This document shows positions 33,205-45,536 of a stretch of DNA of 64,000 bases, one piece after another. Each line of letters opens with the position of its first letter. Position 1 is the first letter of the stretch. A program made the translations under genes and the position numbers. Source of the stretch: Scolanthus callimorphus (lineage: Eukaryota; Cnidaria; Anthozoa; Actiniaria; Edwardsiidae); contig CM066916.1 in NCBI GenBank assembly GCA_033964015.1, positions 29,033,404-29,097,403 of the forward strand, written 5' to 3'. The notes beneath the pieces were generated by a model that was not told the DNA's origin, ran no database searches, and saw only the letters and a list, made by a program, of their open reading frames with translations.

Positions 33205-34364
33205 AATTTCTAAAATCTCCCATACAAACAATACATCATATAAAATATAATTTCAAAAATCAATTTATTGTAGTAATTTGAAAAACAAATCAAAAAAATA
33301 GTATGGGCCTTATCAACCAAAATTTAACCTTCTAACCTTTTTAAGCTGTAGTTTTTAAAATGTGTGTTTTAATCTAAGATTTGAGCTTATCACTTGCATG
33401 TCACATCGAAAACAATATGATGCTCTCAATGTTCATTTAAATATAAGAAACTCCACGTATTCATTGTTTGAAATTGTCGCTGTTACTTGTTCTCATAAAA
33501 TAATAATTACATACGTAAGATGGCATTTTTTATAGATTCGAGGTCACTGTGGAAGGGTTTATTTTGCGGTTGGCTCAGATGATAACTTCAGTCTCAGGCT
33601 CTTTGTTAGCAGGATTTCTTGACGGCATGAGTCCTTTCGGTTCTTATTCTCTTCCGAGTCGAAGCATCGGGATCACATTTCCGGGAGCTTCTCTGTCCTG
33701 CGTATCGTTCACCTGAGGCGCGCGTCTCCGTTTTGAGCACCAGATTACCTTTCTAAAATCTTTCAGGAACATGAAGTAAACAAGTGGACTTAGGTTGGAA
33801 CTGACCTACTTGAGGTAGCGCAGTGCAAAATTCAAATGTTTTGAATAATGCTTCCATGGTCTTTGTTTCTATTTTATAACCTTCAGAAAGCATCTCCTCC
33901 TGCTTCTCTGCTAGTGCCAACCCAGTTGTTGCCAGCCCCTCTTTTTGTGCGATGGCAGTGGCTAATTTACCTATTGATAAATTGATAGTATACCACTATT
34001 GCAGCCGTTGCACTAGCAAATGTGGTTTTCGTAGACTACAGCTTTGGATTATATCCTGTTTTGATTGTTTCGTTGGTAGTTCCATACATTATTTGTTTGC
34101 ATTTCTCCTTTATTTCTAATGTGCATGTGGGACACCCTCTTCTTGGAAATCCTGTTCTAGATCCTTTTTGGGAAATCCTAGATCAGCCATTGTTGGTTAT
34201 TTAGTAGACGTAGTAGCAGGAGTTGTAGAAGCATAGCACAAGTATTTGCCTAGCAGTTTCTCAACTATTGTCAAACTGCTACCTCTCCTGCCTTTTTGTC
34301 GTGGTTGGTAGCAGAAGAGTCGTTGGAATAATACTTCTTATATGGTGGAATCGAATCGTCGAAG
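33205..34364. repeat. Repeat segment copy A, left part
   Basis: This 1.16-kb piece is collinear with the array unit at 50949-55433 (for example AATTTCTAAAATCTCC at 33205 and 50949), but has the unit only once. Its - strand near 33670-33830 holds the same receptor-like fragment as the array, here with a stop codon. It breaks off at 34364 where a 4.27-kb insertion begins, and resumes at 38634. Confidence 0.85.
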
Positions 34365-34901
34365 CCACTGCGAGATGAGCTTTGAATATCGTACGACGTT
34401 CTAGAATAAACCTAGAAGATTCTGCGATAAAAAGGACAAGAGATCGTGCGATTTTCCACGATTATCTTAGATAACGAGGTGTGAATTTTCACGGTAAATT
34501 CGCGCTTAGGATATTCTACGATCTCATGCGATATCCGACTAAGGCAGAGGCCGGTGAATTGCACTTTGGATCTCATGCGATTTCGTAGAATATCATATTT
34601 AAACAAATAGCACTGTCCTTACGGAATTTGCTACGATTTTCCACGATATGAATGCGATCTTCTAGAAATTTCTGGAAGATGTTGCAGATAACAGTATCAC
34701 AAACAATGAACAATTGTTAATTATGTAACATTTTCCTAAATTCATACAGTAGCTTTCTGATGGAATTTGTCTAAATTATTAGTTACTTTATTAGGCTAAG
34801 TGTGTATCTCTATCAAGCGAATACGATCTGTGTTGCTGTGTTTACTCGATTTAGTGGGCACTTTTTCAAAGTTATTATACTCGTGAGTCCTTCTAAAGCC
34901 T

Positions 34902-35013
34902 AGTTTTCATATAGTCGTATCTGTCTCATCAGTCGACCGTGAAACAATGAAATTGGAATTATTATTTTGTTTCACGGTTGACTGATACGACAGATAAGAC
35001 TATATGGAAACCA
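34902..35013. repeat. Short hairpin MITE inside the 4.27-kb element
   Basis: TTTTCATATAGTCGTATCTGTC... ACCGTGAAACAA on the left is followed about 15 bp later by its inverted copy. The arms are about 48 bp with a few mismatches. Confidence 0.75.
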
Positions 35014-36299
35014 ACCTTAAATTCAAATCAGAGTAGTAAAGTTAAGTTAAGTTGCAGTTTCAGACTTTAATATCTAAACCGGAAAGTGCGGTCATCTTTT
35101 AGTTGCTATCTCTGCGCTGTGAAATAAGTAGCAACCCGAGATAACAACTAAGGAATTTCGTAGCAAAAATATATAGGCTTGTGATCGATTTTGTCCCGCA
35201 AGATTATTACGAACCATATTTTACTGGTACGTACGAACCATAATTTTACTGGTAAGAATATTTCAACGCTCTACAAATTTTATTTATCAATAGCACGGGG
35301 TGTGCAGCGGGAAACCGGAGTCTATATCTAACAAAGTAAATTGCAAAAGGCCAGATCAACGGCCGCTCGCGCTAATGCCCACCGTCACCGATAAAAAGAG
35401 TTTATTATAACTACAGAGAGATAAAATCGCTGCTGTGGTTCGATTAAATTGGTCGTGAATCGACCCGAGTATTAACAATAGAACGCCCCGCGAATAAAAG
35501 CAACAGTTATGGCACTTGAACTTATGACTCACCTTCGCTTATCCATGTCAGTTATCCTCGCTAAAATCTCTCCTGGACTTCTAGCATATTCCAGGAATAT
35601 AGCAGTACCAATGTCCAACCATAATACAGACATCAGAATATGTAACGGAGATTATAATACCAGAAACGAAGCCAGAGAGCGAGGAACTGAACTACGCGAT
35701 CATACACACCACGCTTCTAACGTCTGGTGGTTAATGGTTAATGGCGCCTCTCTTTCAAAAAGTACGAGTTAACCACTCATAAGCGAGGAACACTAGACAC
35801 CAGGTTCCACTCCCTCAACAATAAGAATAAAGGCGCGATTTTGAGATACACGGCAATTCCGTGTGTTAAATCTAAAATTAAATCGGCAAAATATTTTCCC
35901 TGTTCTAACATTGACATTAAAACCAAAGGAGTTTACATGGGGCAGAATTGATATACGCTTAGGGACATTCTCTAGCTCATTAACTCGAATCTATTAAACA
36001 TTCATGAGTTGTCTTAGAGGCACCTGATTGGCGGTTAGTTAACGACTCCCTGGAGACGTTCACTGAAACGTAACGTCGCACAAACTTCGGATATGTGCGA
36101 ACAATCTCCGAAAACTATCTTATCCCTCGGAAACTCTGTCAAGAGGAAATGATTGACAGGATTCATTTGCGATGATTGACATGACTTATTTTCGAAAGAC
36201 GATAGCCATGAGCCTGAGTCTTGAACTAGCCCAGGAAAGCTGTGTACAATGCTTCCAAGCTTTCTTATCAAGTCCTAAATTTACAACTGTTCAACGCTG

Positions 36300-37385
36300 A
36301 CAAATATAAGTATTTGTAATATAAGGATTTATAATGTATAACTTTCGTTGATGCGAGTGTGATGTTCTTTTGCAAAATGGCGCTTAAAGTAGCCTGAATA
36401 AGCGAGTCATGAAACGCCACCATGTTATTTAGCGTTCAATCGGTATTTGATATCAAACCAAAGCTTGTAATGTATAAGGATTTGTAACTTATAACTTCGC
36501 TGATGCGATTGTTAATGTTCTTTTGCAACACGGCGCTAAAGGAGCCTGAATAAGACTGATTAGAGAGTAAAACGCCGCCATGTTGTTTAGCTTTCAATGT
36601 TACCTGCTCGTGTTTCTGTCAATTTACACGAAGTATTTGATACCAAACCAAAGCTTGTAATGTAAGGATTTGTAATTTATAACTTTCGCTGATGCGAGTG
36701 TTAATGTTCTTTTGAAAAACGGTACCGAAAGTAGCCTGAATAAGAGAGTGAAACGCCGCCATGTTGTTTAGCTTTCAATGGTTTCTGCCCGGGTTTCTGT
36801 AAAAATTTACACGAAGTATTTAATACCAAACCAAAGCTTGTAATGTAAGGATTTGTAATTTATAACTTTCGCTGATGCGAGTGTTAATGTTCTTTTGAAA
36901 AACGGTACCGAAAGTAGCCTAAATAAGAGAGTGAAACGCCGCCATGTTGTTTAGCTTTCAATGGTTTCTGCTCGTGTTTCTGTCAAATAGTCTGATGCGC
37001 ATAGTCTTGGAAATACCAAGTATTTCATATCAAAATCAAGCTTATTTCTTAAGGATTTGTATTTTATAACTTTCGCTGATGCGAGTGTTTATGCGCATTC
37101 TTGAAAACGGCGCGGGTTTCGGGGCTAGTTAAACAACATGAAGCATCGCCATTGTTGTTAAGGCTACAAAGCTTCGCACTTTTAACTTGAACTTTTCCAA
37201 TGCGCATAGTTTTGGAAATACCAAGTACTTCATATCCAAATCAAGCTTATTTCTTAAGGATTTGTATTTTATAACTTTCGCTGATGCGAGTATCAGCAAT
37301 GAGTTTGAAAACAGCGCCGAAGAACGAAGAATCATGGACTGGCATTTAAGCTTTGCTCGTGAAGCCTATGGTTTCAGTATATTTT
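36300..37385 (+). repeat. Tandem array inside the 4.27-kb element, six copies
   Basis: The marker AAGGATTTGTAATTTATAAC followed by TTTCGCTGATGCGAG recurs near 36324, 36477, 36665, 36846, 37049 and 37255, so the period varies between 153 and 206 bp. The third and fourth copies are almost identical, which suggests recent unequal exchange. Confidence 0.88.
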
Positions 37386-38633
37386 AAGGCTAACGCTTTC
37401 AAAAATTGCCGATCGGTGAGCCTTTAATAAATGACGTTTTAGTTGATAAAATATTCTCATAATTCGAGAATTAAAAAATAACGCAGACTGCTAGCAAACG
37501 AAACCACGCTTATTATTTACAAAGCAATATTCGAAAAATCCCGCCTAGCTTCAACGTTGATCCAGGAAAATTTCCCTGATGGGTTGTAACAATCGAGTAA
37601 AAGAGGAGGAGCTTATTTCCAGCTTTAGAGCGGGAAGGCGGAGCTTGAAAAGCAGGGTTTCCTTGGGAGAATAGAAAGAGCTCAACTCGGATACCTCGAT
37701 ATGCATACGACTTTACGTCGGAATGAATATAATTAGGGAATTAGCTCATTACTGAAAAACAAACTCCCCGTACAGGCGGGATATAAATATCAATCATATT
37801 TTTTAACTATAGTTAGTGAATAAAGGTCAAAATAGAGACTTTTCCGCTGCTACTTTTTTTAAAGTCTATAGAAAGTTTAGCAGAAAAGCCATTCTATGTT
37901 TTAACACGACCATTTCCCACACAAAATGACTCTAAAAATACCCCAAGTTCAAATGCCATTTACAGGCCCAATTTAAGATGTTTAGACAAACAAAATGTAT
38001 GCTTGTCTAAAGTAATGTTTCACTTATCGAAACCCGCCGCTACTTTTTTGTGTAAGTGAAGTATATTTTCAATAATGAGTTTTACTGTGAGTAGACAGGG
38101 CCGGTTTTGGCCATTTCCTTTGTATTTCGGTTGAATTTCGCGCGCGCAGACCGTGACGTAGAGTGATTCACTAGCTTATGCATACATTTGCATATCGGAA
38201 TGTCCACTCATTCTGCCCCATGACATGGATAAATTAAAACCCCTGATCGAAATGTTGCAACTTGTTTTGATTATTCAACAACATCGCATAAAATCCAACG
38301 TTACGAGTTGAACCGATATCACATGTCCTTTTCATAATTCCTCTATATCGCATAAAATCCAAAGCTATAATCATAACATAAAATCGATCTGGACGCATTC
38401 TTTTAGCATTGACACTAAATCGCATTAAATCCTAGTATGTGTTACTTGATCGCACAAAATCCTTCAAAATGCAATAAGGCGAAAAGGTGTTTAATAAAGT
38501 TATGCGATTTAACTGGATTTTGTGGCATGGTGATTTTACACCTTCATCGCCATTTTCGATCAAGTGAGATTTTCTAGAACATCGAACGAAATCATAGAAA
38601 ATCGCAAATGCATGCGATTTCAGCTCGCACGGG

Positions 38634-39500
38634 AGTGGCTGTAAAGGTTTTCCTCATTACCTCTTTGAACGAGTTATTTTTCTGGACATACTCTTCGTAT
38701 CTGAACATGCTCTTTATTTTCCTGATTAGCTCAGGAGTATTATTTTTTCTCTCATTATTGCTTACATTTTCAAGAACAAAACATTCATCGTGAAATAGTC
38801 CTTTTTTGTAATCTATGAATTTGTGTTCACTGTTATATTGCCTTTGATTAACGAGAACGTGATATGGTAGTCAACTTTTTGGATAGTCATGTGGTTGATC
38901 GCAATTCAGAATTGATATCATACTACCACGGGCATTGTATGTGTTGCCATGTATTGGATACTGGCTGATATGTGGCTGGCAGTGGGGGCGGGAAAGTGAG
39001 TTGGTCAACATCTGAAACCGCCGAATCAATCCATAGGAGAGGATCTTCTTGGATTTAGCTACATCACTAATGGCTTCCTCAGACCTGTTTGAACTTTCAC
39101 TAAGCTTCACAATGCTTTTATCATTTCATGTCTCCACACATACCATCCATACCATGTCCGTCGTACCATCCTAGGCAGCACGGACAATCCTGGTCTCTTT
39201 GTGCTACTGTCATCCTTTACTCTAAGTTATTCCGTTTATTATCGATAAGTGTAAGGCAACTAGAGCTAGATTTCCAGCGCTTTGGTGTCTAGTTCCATTT
39301 ATTATTGAACAGTGTAGGGCAACTAGAGCTAGATTTCAAGCGCTTTGGTGGTCTAGTGTCTTCACTGTCTAAAGTGCCTTTGCCCTCTTCAGTAGATGGA
39401 ACTGAGGTCGTTGAAATAAGCATGTTTCCTCTGAAGAAACACTCATTGCAGGACTTGAGCAACTGTACATTTCAATCTTATTAGTAATTTGTATGTCATC
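38634..39500. repeat. Repeat segment copy A, right part
   Basis: Collinear with 55434-56400, about 90% or more identical by eye. It includes a two-copy version of the 62-bp CAACTAGAGCTAGATTTCAA unit that has three copies in B. A - strand frame at 38871-39110 (start MKLSESSNRSEEAISDVAKS) is conserved in both copies without stops, but I do not recognise it. Confidence 0.85.
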
Positions 39501-39566
39501 ATCATCAGCTTATATTCTCCAAGATTGAAGTTCATAGCGAGCATATTCTTAAAGTTGTAGACGAAA

Positions 39567-39883
39567 ATGTATTTTCGCGAAATGCGCTCTGACTTTCGCA
39601 TGAGTCACCTTAAGCGTACTTCTAATGTCCATCGATATTACACCAGATCCTCCTCCTATAACAATTTTTATAGAGAAAAATTCAAATTTGAACTTCAAAG
39701 AAAATCCATCACAATAAGTGGTTCAAAAAATATGGAATGCCACTCCAAAAGCCTTTAAAAGAACTTCCAAAACGATCTTTTAAAAAACAACTCACCAATG
39801 TACTTTTTGACATCCCAGAAAAAGAAGATGATTACCTTAAGCCACCCTTAATAATTGAAAAAATGAAATCACTCACAATTTGA
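39567..39883 (+). pseudogene. C-terminal end of a LINE reverse transcriptase polyprotein
   Basis: The + strand reads HRYYTRSSSYNNFYREKFKF, then in a second frame IWNATP, then in a third KPLKELPKRSFKKQLTNVLF to a TGA at 39881-39883. This order (TRS, then WN..P, then LK with a short basic tail) is the usual end of non-LTR retrotransposon proteins. Two frame changes show it is dead. AT-rich sequence follows as expected for the 3' end. Confidence 0.7.
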
Positions 39884-40144
39884 AACAATCCCCCCTCTTG
39901 TTGGTCTTCCACATATTATGCTAAATGAATATTTAAAATAACAATAAATAATAATGAAAAAATAAACAATAGTATATTGTATATTCAGTATATTTCATGT
40001 CAAAGAATAAGATGACAATAAACCTTTGTGCCAATTTTCGACTTTATTGAAAAGCCTTTATCAGGGCAACTGATGAAGTTTTCAGAAACCGGCCAATAAC
40101 ACCTTGTTCTGAGCCCTCACACAATCACAACGTTTAATACTCAC

Positions 40145-40229
40145 TTCTCACTTTCATCAGGTGTGATATTTTTCCACCTTTCTGCTGCAAGCTTGTATTT
40201 TCCTTCAGTGGAAAGTGATTTGCATTCAT
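40145..40229 (-). CDS. Homeodomain-like gene, exon 3
   Basis: 85 nt. The acceptor is TTCCTGTAG and the donor AA|GTGAGT. The first two bases complete an aspartate codon split from exon 2. It encodes ECKSLSTEGKYKLAAERWKN and ITPDESE, as in the second helix of an HMG-type fold. Confidence 0.62.
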
Positions 40230-41339
40230 CTACAGGAAATTATGGTAAGTTAGTAAATATCCATCTTCCCCCATGAAAAAAGGATGTTGAAAAGTCATTT
40301 TTTTTGAAAAGCCATTTTATACAACTTTATTTTTAAAAGTAAAAAAGTAAAGTAGGTGCTTATATAGCGCTTATCCTCAGAGTTCTAAGCTCTTTACATT
40401 GTTTGGATAACTCATCCTATAGAGACCAGTTTTATAATTATAATGAGTGTGTGTTAGTATGGTGAGTTCTGTTACACAGAGGTTGGGCAACTTCCGACGG
40501 TCCTCATGGTTCTTTTACGTCCTTCTGGTTCCCGTTAGTGTAGTGTATATGAGAGATGGGACCTAGGGTTTAGCGTCCACCCCCCCCCCTCTCCCCGGGT
40601 CCGCCGCCTATGCCAAGTAAACCTGAGGGGGCTATTTGAGTGGTCTTCCTTTACAACAATAATGATAATATACTATAAAAGATATATTAACATGGGCTTA
40701 TGCTACCTAGTTAGGGTTTGCCTCCCTAGCCTTAGAGGCATCCTACAGTGCACTACTGTAAACTTCTAGTGAAACATAACTGAGTACAACAAAATAAGTT
40801 AACCCTTCAATGTGACCTCTACATTAATATTGCTAAAAGCACCTTAAACAATGACAATTAATAGGTCCACTGTATAGCCTTCAGAAGAATTCACTTCTTT
40901 ATGTATACTCACCGTATTTAAAAAACTCTGAGCAAAAGATGTTGTACCTAGAAGGGCCACGATGGTACGGTGGCACCCGGGCCTTCTTTTCCTCTGGCTC
41001 TACGATTACGTCCTGTCCCTCTTCTACAGGTTTCTTACGCTTTTTACGTTCATTGGATATCCACTTCTGTATCAATAACGTATCAAAGAAGTTTTTAGAC
41101 TATAGGGAATCAGATAAAACACTATTTACTTCAACAACACTATTTGCTTCAACATTTTAAGTTCTCAAACGTCTGACCGTTACCTTCACTTTCTCTTCGT
41201 CCAGCCCAGTTTCTCTACTTGCTTCTTTATGTAGGTCTTTGGACGAAGATTTCGTGTCCTTCATTCCTGCCTCAAAATGGCGCTCCAACACTGCTTTTTG
41301 AGCATCAGTTACCTTTTGATATTTCTTTCGTTCACTCAT
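40145..41339 (-). CDS. Homeodomain-like / possible HMG-like small gene (three exons, 3' end open)
   Basis: Exons on the - strand are 41339-41184 (ATG start), 41066-40913 and 40229-40145. All have AG/GT splice sites and compatible phases (0, then 1). The first ends inside a homeodomain-like fold (YQKVTDAQKAVLERHFEAGM... ETGLDEEKVK). The second continues as KWISNERKKRKK, which keeps the W48, N51 and R53 positions of homeodomain helix 3. An acidic and basic linker follows, then a segment (GPSRYNIFCSEFF, exon 3 KYKLAAERWKNITPDE) shaped like the start of an HMG box. It is probably a nuclear DNA-binding protein. The last exon ends with GAGAA|GTGAGT, so at least one more exon is expected but was not found before the LINE fragment at 39.6-39.9 kb. 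Confidence 0.7.
40345..40480. repeat. Dispersed repeat within intron 2 of the homeodomain-like gene
   Basis: AAAGTAGGTGCTTATATAGCGC with CTTATCCTCAGAGTTCTAAG is the kind of sequence I remember as a common cnidarian dispersed element end. The identification is from memory only. Confidence 0.35.
40913..41066 (-). CDS. Homeodomain-like gene, exon 2
   Basis: 154 nt. The acceptor is TTGATACAG just before AAGTGG, and the donor is G|GTGAGT. It completes homeodomain helix 3 and its basic tail, then carries VPPYHRGPSRYNIFCSEFF. Confidence 0.72.
41184..41339 (-). CDS. Homeodomain-like gene, exon 1
   Basis: 52 codons from an ATG at 41339. The apparent 60-codon open frame runs on through the donor (AAG|GTAACG), but the domain continues only if that donor is used. 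The DNA upstream (about 41540-41640) has a GC-rich patch (CCGCGCGCGC) suited to a promoter. Confidence 0.72.
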
Positions 41340-42250
41340 ACTGACAAATTTCTATTAAGACAATCACGGCAAATCAAGAAACCGAGAAACGCTTCTTCGA
41401 GAAGAAGAAACGAGAACCTGGCCTGGTCAATGATCTATCAGAAGGCTTGGCTCCTTATTTAGCTTGTAGAGATGAGCATTTGGGCTCGCTTGAAGCGGCA
41501 TTTCTAAATTTAGGAAAGTGTGGTTGAAGCGTATTAGGAAACGTGAATAGGGTGAATATACACGTGTGAAGATACCGCGCGCGCTAATCGCTCGCAATAA
41601 CAACTAGGAACAAAAGGAGCGTGCATAGCAACAATGACATGTTGTTAGGAACATCATGTGGATTTAGATCAACTCTGTTGAAGGTAACCAATGATCGGTG
41701 GATTGGGAATTAAATGAACCCTATAAGGGGTGTTAAACAAACACCAGCGTATGGAACACTACTTTGATACAGCGCTCTCAAGGCATGTCAAACTCCCACT
41801 GTGATATATATCAACTACGTAAAAATTGCAAAATTCACTATATTTTTAATTCAATATCTTTATAATATTAAAACAAGACGCCTCGAAGGCGTTGAGCAAG
41901 GCGGATTAAGGCCACGGAAAATATGCTGGTTTTTTTTTTCAAGTTAGATCCCCTCCAAAAAAAACACATATTGTCTCTGCAGTTCCTCAAATTATTGAGG
42001 GGCTGCTAGATGCAATGGGCAGTTACATTTAATATCTGCACCTTCCTTGTCGAGGACCTCAGGAATTCCAGGGTGGGTGGCATTGAGGCAGCCTGGAATT
42101 CCAGGGTGGGTACTATCTAGCAGTGAAGAAAATCCAGGGTGGGTAAACTGAAAAAAATGAAATTCTAGTGTGGGTAAAGAGGAATTCAAGGGTGGGTAAA
42201 CAGCAGGAAATAAGAAAATCTAGGGTGGTCATGAAGAAATTCACTGGAAT

Positions 42251-42514
42251 TGGCTGATTGCATTTTTAAACCAAACCCGGGGAGTGAGGACCTACAGAAA
42301 ATTTTTTCCAGGGGAGGGGAGGTCTTGGTGCTTGGAAATTCTGAGGGGGAGGGGTAAAAAGATAAATTTCCAGTGGTATTTTATCAAAAAGTTTTTCCAG
42401 GGGTGTTTTCCCAGATTTTCCAGGGGTATTTTGCCAGGAGACTGCAAATTCCAGGGGAGGGGGTCCTTCAGCAGACTGGAAATTTTCGGTTTGGTTTAAA
42501 ATTGCAACCAGCCA
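42251..42514. mobile_element. MITE with 26-bp inverted ends
   Basis: TGGCTGATTGCATTTTTAAACCAAAC (42251-42276) and the reverse complement of 42489-42514 agree at about 23 of 26 positions. The interior holds several TTCCAGGGG motifs. Just before it (42060-42240) an approximately 33-bp degenerate unit, GAATTCCAGGGTGGGT, is repeated about six times. Confidence 0.7.
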
Positions 42515-42596
42515 TTGCAGGGTGGTTAAGTGCTACTAAAATTTGGGGTAGCTGATACTGGGATCCTCAATAGAGGATTGATTTTTTTGTTTTTAA

Positions 42597-43613
42597 GAGC
42601 GACTCTCTCTAAGGACCGAGTGAGATGTGGCACAAGGTCGAGAAATCGAGCCCCCTCATATTTTATCCAGAGATAGCCTATGGTATGCTAGTAAACGTGA
42701 TATATTTTTTATGTTAGAAAAATAAAGCAATGTAGAGAAAATTTCGGAAAAGCAACGCCGGGTCGTGAAGCTCAAAAAATGACTAAAACAGCATGCGATC
42801 CTACGTTCAAATAACGGAACTCGCGCGAAGGCGCAAAATAAAACTTGCATTTCTTTGCATCATAATTTCATTTTAGAGGTATCAAAGATTTGAATGCATC
42901 CATATGTTTAATTATAGCTAACATTTTAAGTTCTTAGCGAGCACCCAAAGAAGGCCGAAATTTCACATTTTGAAAATCTAAAATTTCACTTTATTTTGAA
43001 ACAATGAAAAATGCATGCGGTATTATTCAGAATTTATTGAAACTTGGAATTTAACAAGTACTTAAGATATATTTAGCCCGGGTATAGAAATTATTCTTGG
43101 AAAACATATCTGAGACGAGAACGAGTACATTCAATTTACCCTAATTAAGCCAATTTTCTCGCGGAACTGTAAACAATCTCCTAAGAAATATCCTGAGAAA
43201 TCTCACTCTTTACCCGAAAAAATAAGCAAATAAGCCAGACATATACCAAATTTACAGCTTACCATTGATTAGAAACACCGTGGAGATATACTTCGGGGTA
43301 AAATTCGTGTATTCATAATTTTTCTTTCTTGCCGCCGACACTGAGACGAAGAAGTTTTCTCGGTAAACAAAATCCTCCAGATGGCGTGTTTTTCCCACGC
43401 TCGCTGCTTACCCTTCTACAGCTTTGATTGTCGCAATAAAATCTTGTTTGTAAAATCGAATTCTATAGGAGTAATTTCCGAAGTTCATAAAGATTATGTT
43501 CAAACGATTTAGCTATTTCTCTGATTTCTCCGTAGCTAGCTGGAGATAAAGTGCAGTCAACCGACTCAATGAACAATACAAAGTCAATTAACGCTTCTGT
43601 CACGCAGTCTTCT
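42597..43613 (+). repeat. Left inverted arm (~1 kb)
   Basis: The sequence from AGAGCGACTCTCTC through the GTCAATTAACG stretch near 43590 recurs inverted at the right arm with about 85-90% identity by eye. Short open frames inside are not conserved between arms and are not genes. Confidence 0.85.
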
Positions 43614-43780
43614 CATACAAGGAAGGGGAACCTTTCTTTTTCCGGCTTTCGTTATTGCTTCACTAATAGAGCAATAATTATTTTGATATTTGAAATAAAA
43701 TCTGACTTTCCAAGGAAAATGAACTAAGATTAAAATGTTTCAAACACTTTAGCGAGACTAGATTGTGTGATGTTTGATCC

Positions 43781-43803
43781 GGGGGGGGGGGGGGGGGGGG
43801 GGG
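43781..43803 (+). repeat. Poly-G tract (23 G)
   Basis: An uninterrupted run of 23 G on the + strand, likely length-variable and prone to quadruplex formation or sequencing error. Confidence 0.85.
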
Positions 43804-44027
43804 ACTGTGTCCAAATTGTTTTTTCAAATAATGGTGCTTCTAAAAACCGCGTAAGAAAGAGAGATTATTCGATGAGAAGACGATAAATTAGAAACAAACA
43901 CGGAAATTTCTTGATGGGTATTCTTCGCGCCTACTTGGCACATAAGACCTCATCTTTTAGGGGTATCTTTTAGGGTAATAGAGAAAAGCAGTGGGGGAGA
44001 GACAGTGCGGGAGAGACAAGCGCACAA

Positions 44028-44376
44028 CCTTGTTCCCAGGGTCTTCTGGGTAATTTTCAAGATGGCAGGTCACTCGGAAGAAGACCCTGGCAAAGGCTGG
44101 GGCTTTATCCACAGGGAGACCGCTTAAGAAAACAGTTAAAGTCCGATATGGAGGGCAGACAGCTGGGAAAAGAGGGCCGAAGTCGGTGCTAAAATTAATC
44201 TTAATGACATGTGTTCATGATTTGTGCCATCTTCCCCGGCTTTCCGCAAGCCATATCGGATTTAAACTGTTTTACTTAGGTGGTCTCCTGTGGAAAGGCC
44301 CCAGCCTTTGCCACGGTCTTCTTCCGATGACCCGCCATCTTGAAAATTACCCAGAAGGTCCTGGGAACGAGGTTGA
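44028..44376. mobile_element. MITE with ~125-bp inverted ends (TTCCCAGGGTCTTCTGG type)
   Basis: The left arm (about 44028-44153) and the reverse complement of about 44250-44376 match along AATTTTCAAGATGGC, GGAAGAAGACC and AAAGGCTGGGGC. The outer ends TTCCCAGGGTCTTCTGG/CCAGAAGGTCCTGGGAA are a terminus I recognise from animal MITEs. Confidence 0.75.
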
Positions 44377-44472
44377 CAAGCGCAGAATAAGAAGGAATTT
44401 GTCCCCTTACTGTCGTGCAAGAAGGCGATACAAAATTAAACAACAATGGGATTGACGCTGGCTCACCCGGAA

Positions 44473-44524
44473 GGGGATGGGGATGGGGATGGGGATGGGG
44501 ATGGGGATGGGGATGGGGATGGGG
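44473..44524 (+). repeat. GGGGAT microsatellite, 8.7 units
   Basis: A perfect hexamer run. It has four or more G-tracts and could form a G-quadruplex on the + strand. Open frames reading through it on both strands (poly DG or HP) are artefacts of the repeat. Confidence 0.95.
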
Positions 44525-45360
44525 AACTCCAAAGACCTTTGTGCGGGGTTGCTCGGCCCAACAGGGCGAGTTTCGATATTTTACTGCCATTCTCACTCTC
44601 GCGCCACACCCAAAATGCTGAGGCGCGAGAGGGTATGACTTTCCCAGAGGTCGGGATTTGTAACGCAAGAAAACTGATTGTGATGGACAATCTAGACGGC
44701 AAAATTTTTTTTCCTAAATTTTATCATTTGCCTAGACTCTTCTCGAGACTGTTAAGTTTTTATTTTTTGACATTCATAACAATATTTCAGTCTTTACGAC
44801 CACGCCTTGTTAAGTACAATTTTCATTATTCCGCAGAAAAAGAAATCGCTGTCACTCAACTACTTTGGGCTGTTTTATTTTGTCGCTGTTCCCATTTTGA
44901 TTTTATTGTTTTTACAAAATGACACAACTTAAGGACGCAGGAATTTAGTGCGGACCATGGACACGCGTCATTTTCTTATTTGCCATGAATGTCAGACGAG
45001 AAGACGCGCCTGAATTCTTCAAAGAGAGATCTCTTTAGGCCACAGGATTTTTTTAGATCAAGGTAGAGTTTAATGATAGAAACAAATGATAGCGGAGCTC
45101 CTGCGCGGGCCGAAGGCCCGCGCAAGCGGAGCACCATACCTAAGGGAAAAACGTATAGTATACTATCGAGTTGATTTTTGAACGTCACGGGCATTATGGA
45201 TCATTTTGATGACGTCATTGATGACGTAAGGGCACGTGACTTTGGTGTAGAGTTCCTCTTATGGTCTTTGAAACTTTGTCCAAGTTTGGCTTCTATAGAA
45301 GCTTCCTTCGGGAGATATGATTTTTTCTTTATTTTTCTGGTATTAAACCTATAGCGTACG

Positions 45361-45407
45361 CCGTCCGTCCGTCCGTCCGTCGTCCGTCCGTCCGTCCGTC
45401 CGTCCGT
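45361..45407 (+). repeat. CCGT microsatellite
   Basis: About 12 tetramer units with one base missing in the middle. Confidence 0.95.
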
Positions 45408-45536
45408 GTACACATGGGAACCCTGTGGTATGCAAAGAAAAAATTATATCTCCTCAAGGGAACATGCTAAGACAACCAAACTTGGAATATTTTGTCTATG
45501 CCACAAGGGGGGTGCTGTAACACGGACACGTGATGT

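Larger units (their letters stand above)
34365..38633. mobile_element. 4.27-kb inserted element, non-autonomous
   Basis: Copy B of the surrounding repeat lacks this DNA: it reads GAAG|TGGCTGT at 55430-55440. Here GAAG (34361-34364) and AGTGGCT (38634-38640) are separated by 4,269 bp. The ends are imperfect inverted repeats (CCACTGCGAGATGA on the left, CCCGTGCGAGCTGA inverted on the right). Both ends (about 34380-34690 and 38240-38630) are crowded with GCGAT/ATCGC and TCTAGAA motifs, like subterminal transposase sites. The interior has no transposase frame. A two-base AG target duplication is possible. Superfamily unknown. Confidence 0.75.

Noticed and set aside
44473..44524. Telomere-like repeat
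   Set aside because: The unit is GGGGAT, not the animal TTAGGG, and the run is short and internal.
44446..44922. Open frame of 158 codons with DGDGDG repeats
   Set aside because: It only translates the GGGGAT microsatellite and neighbouring MITE. The opposite strand is equally open (HPHPHP).
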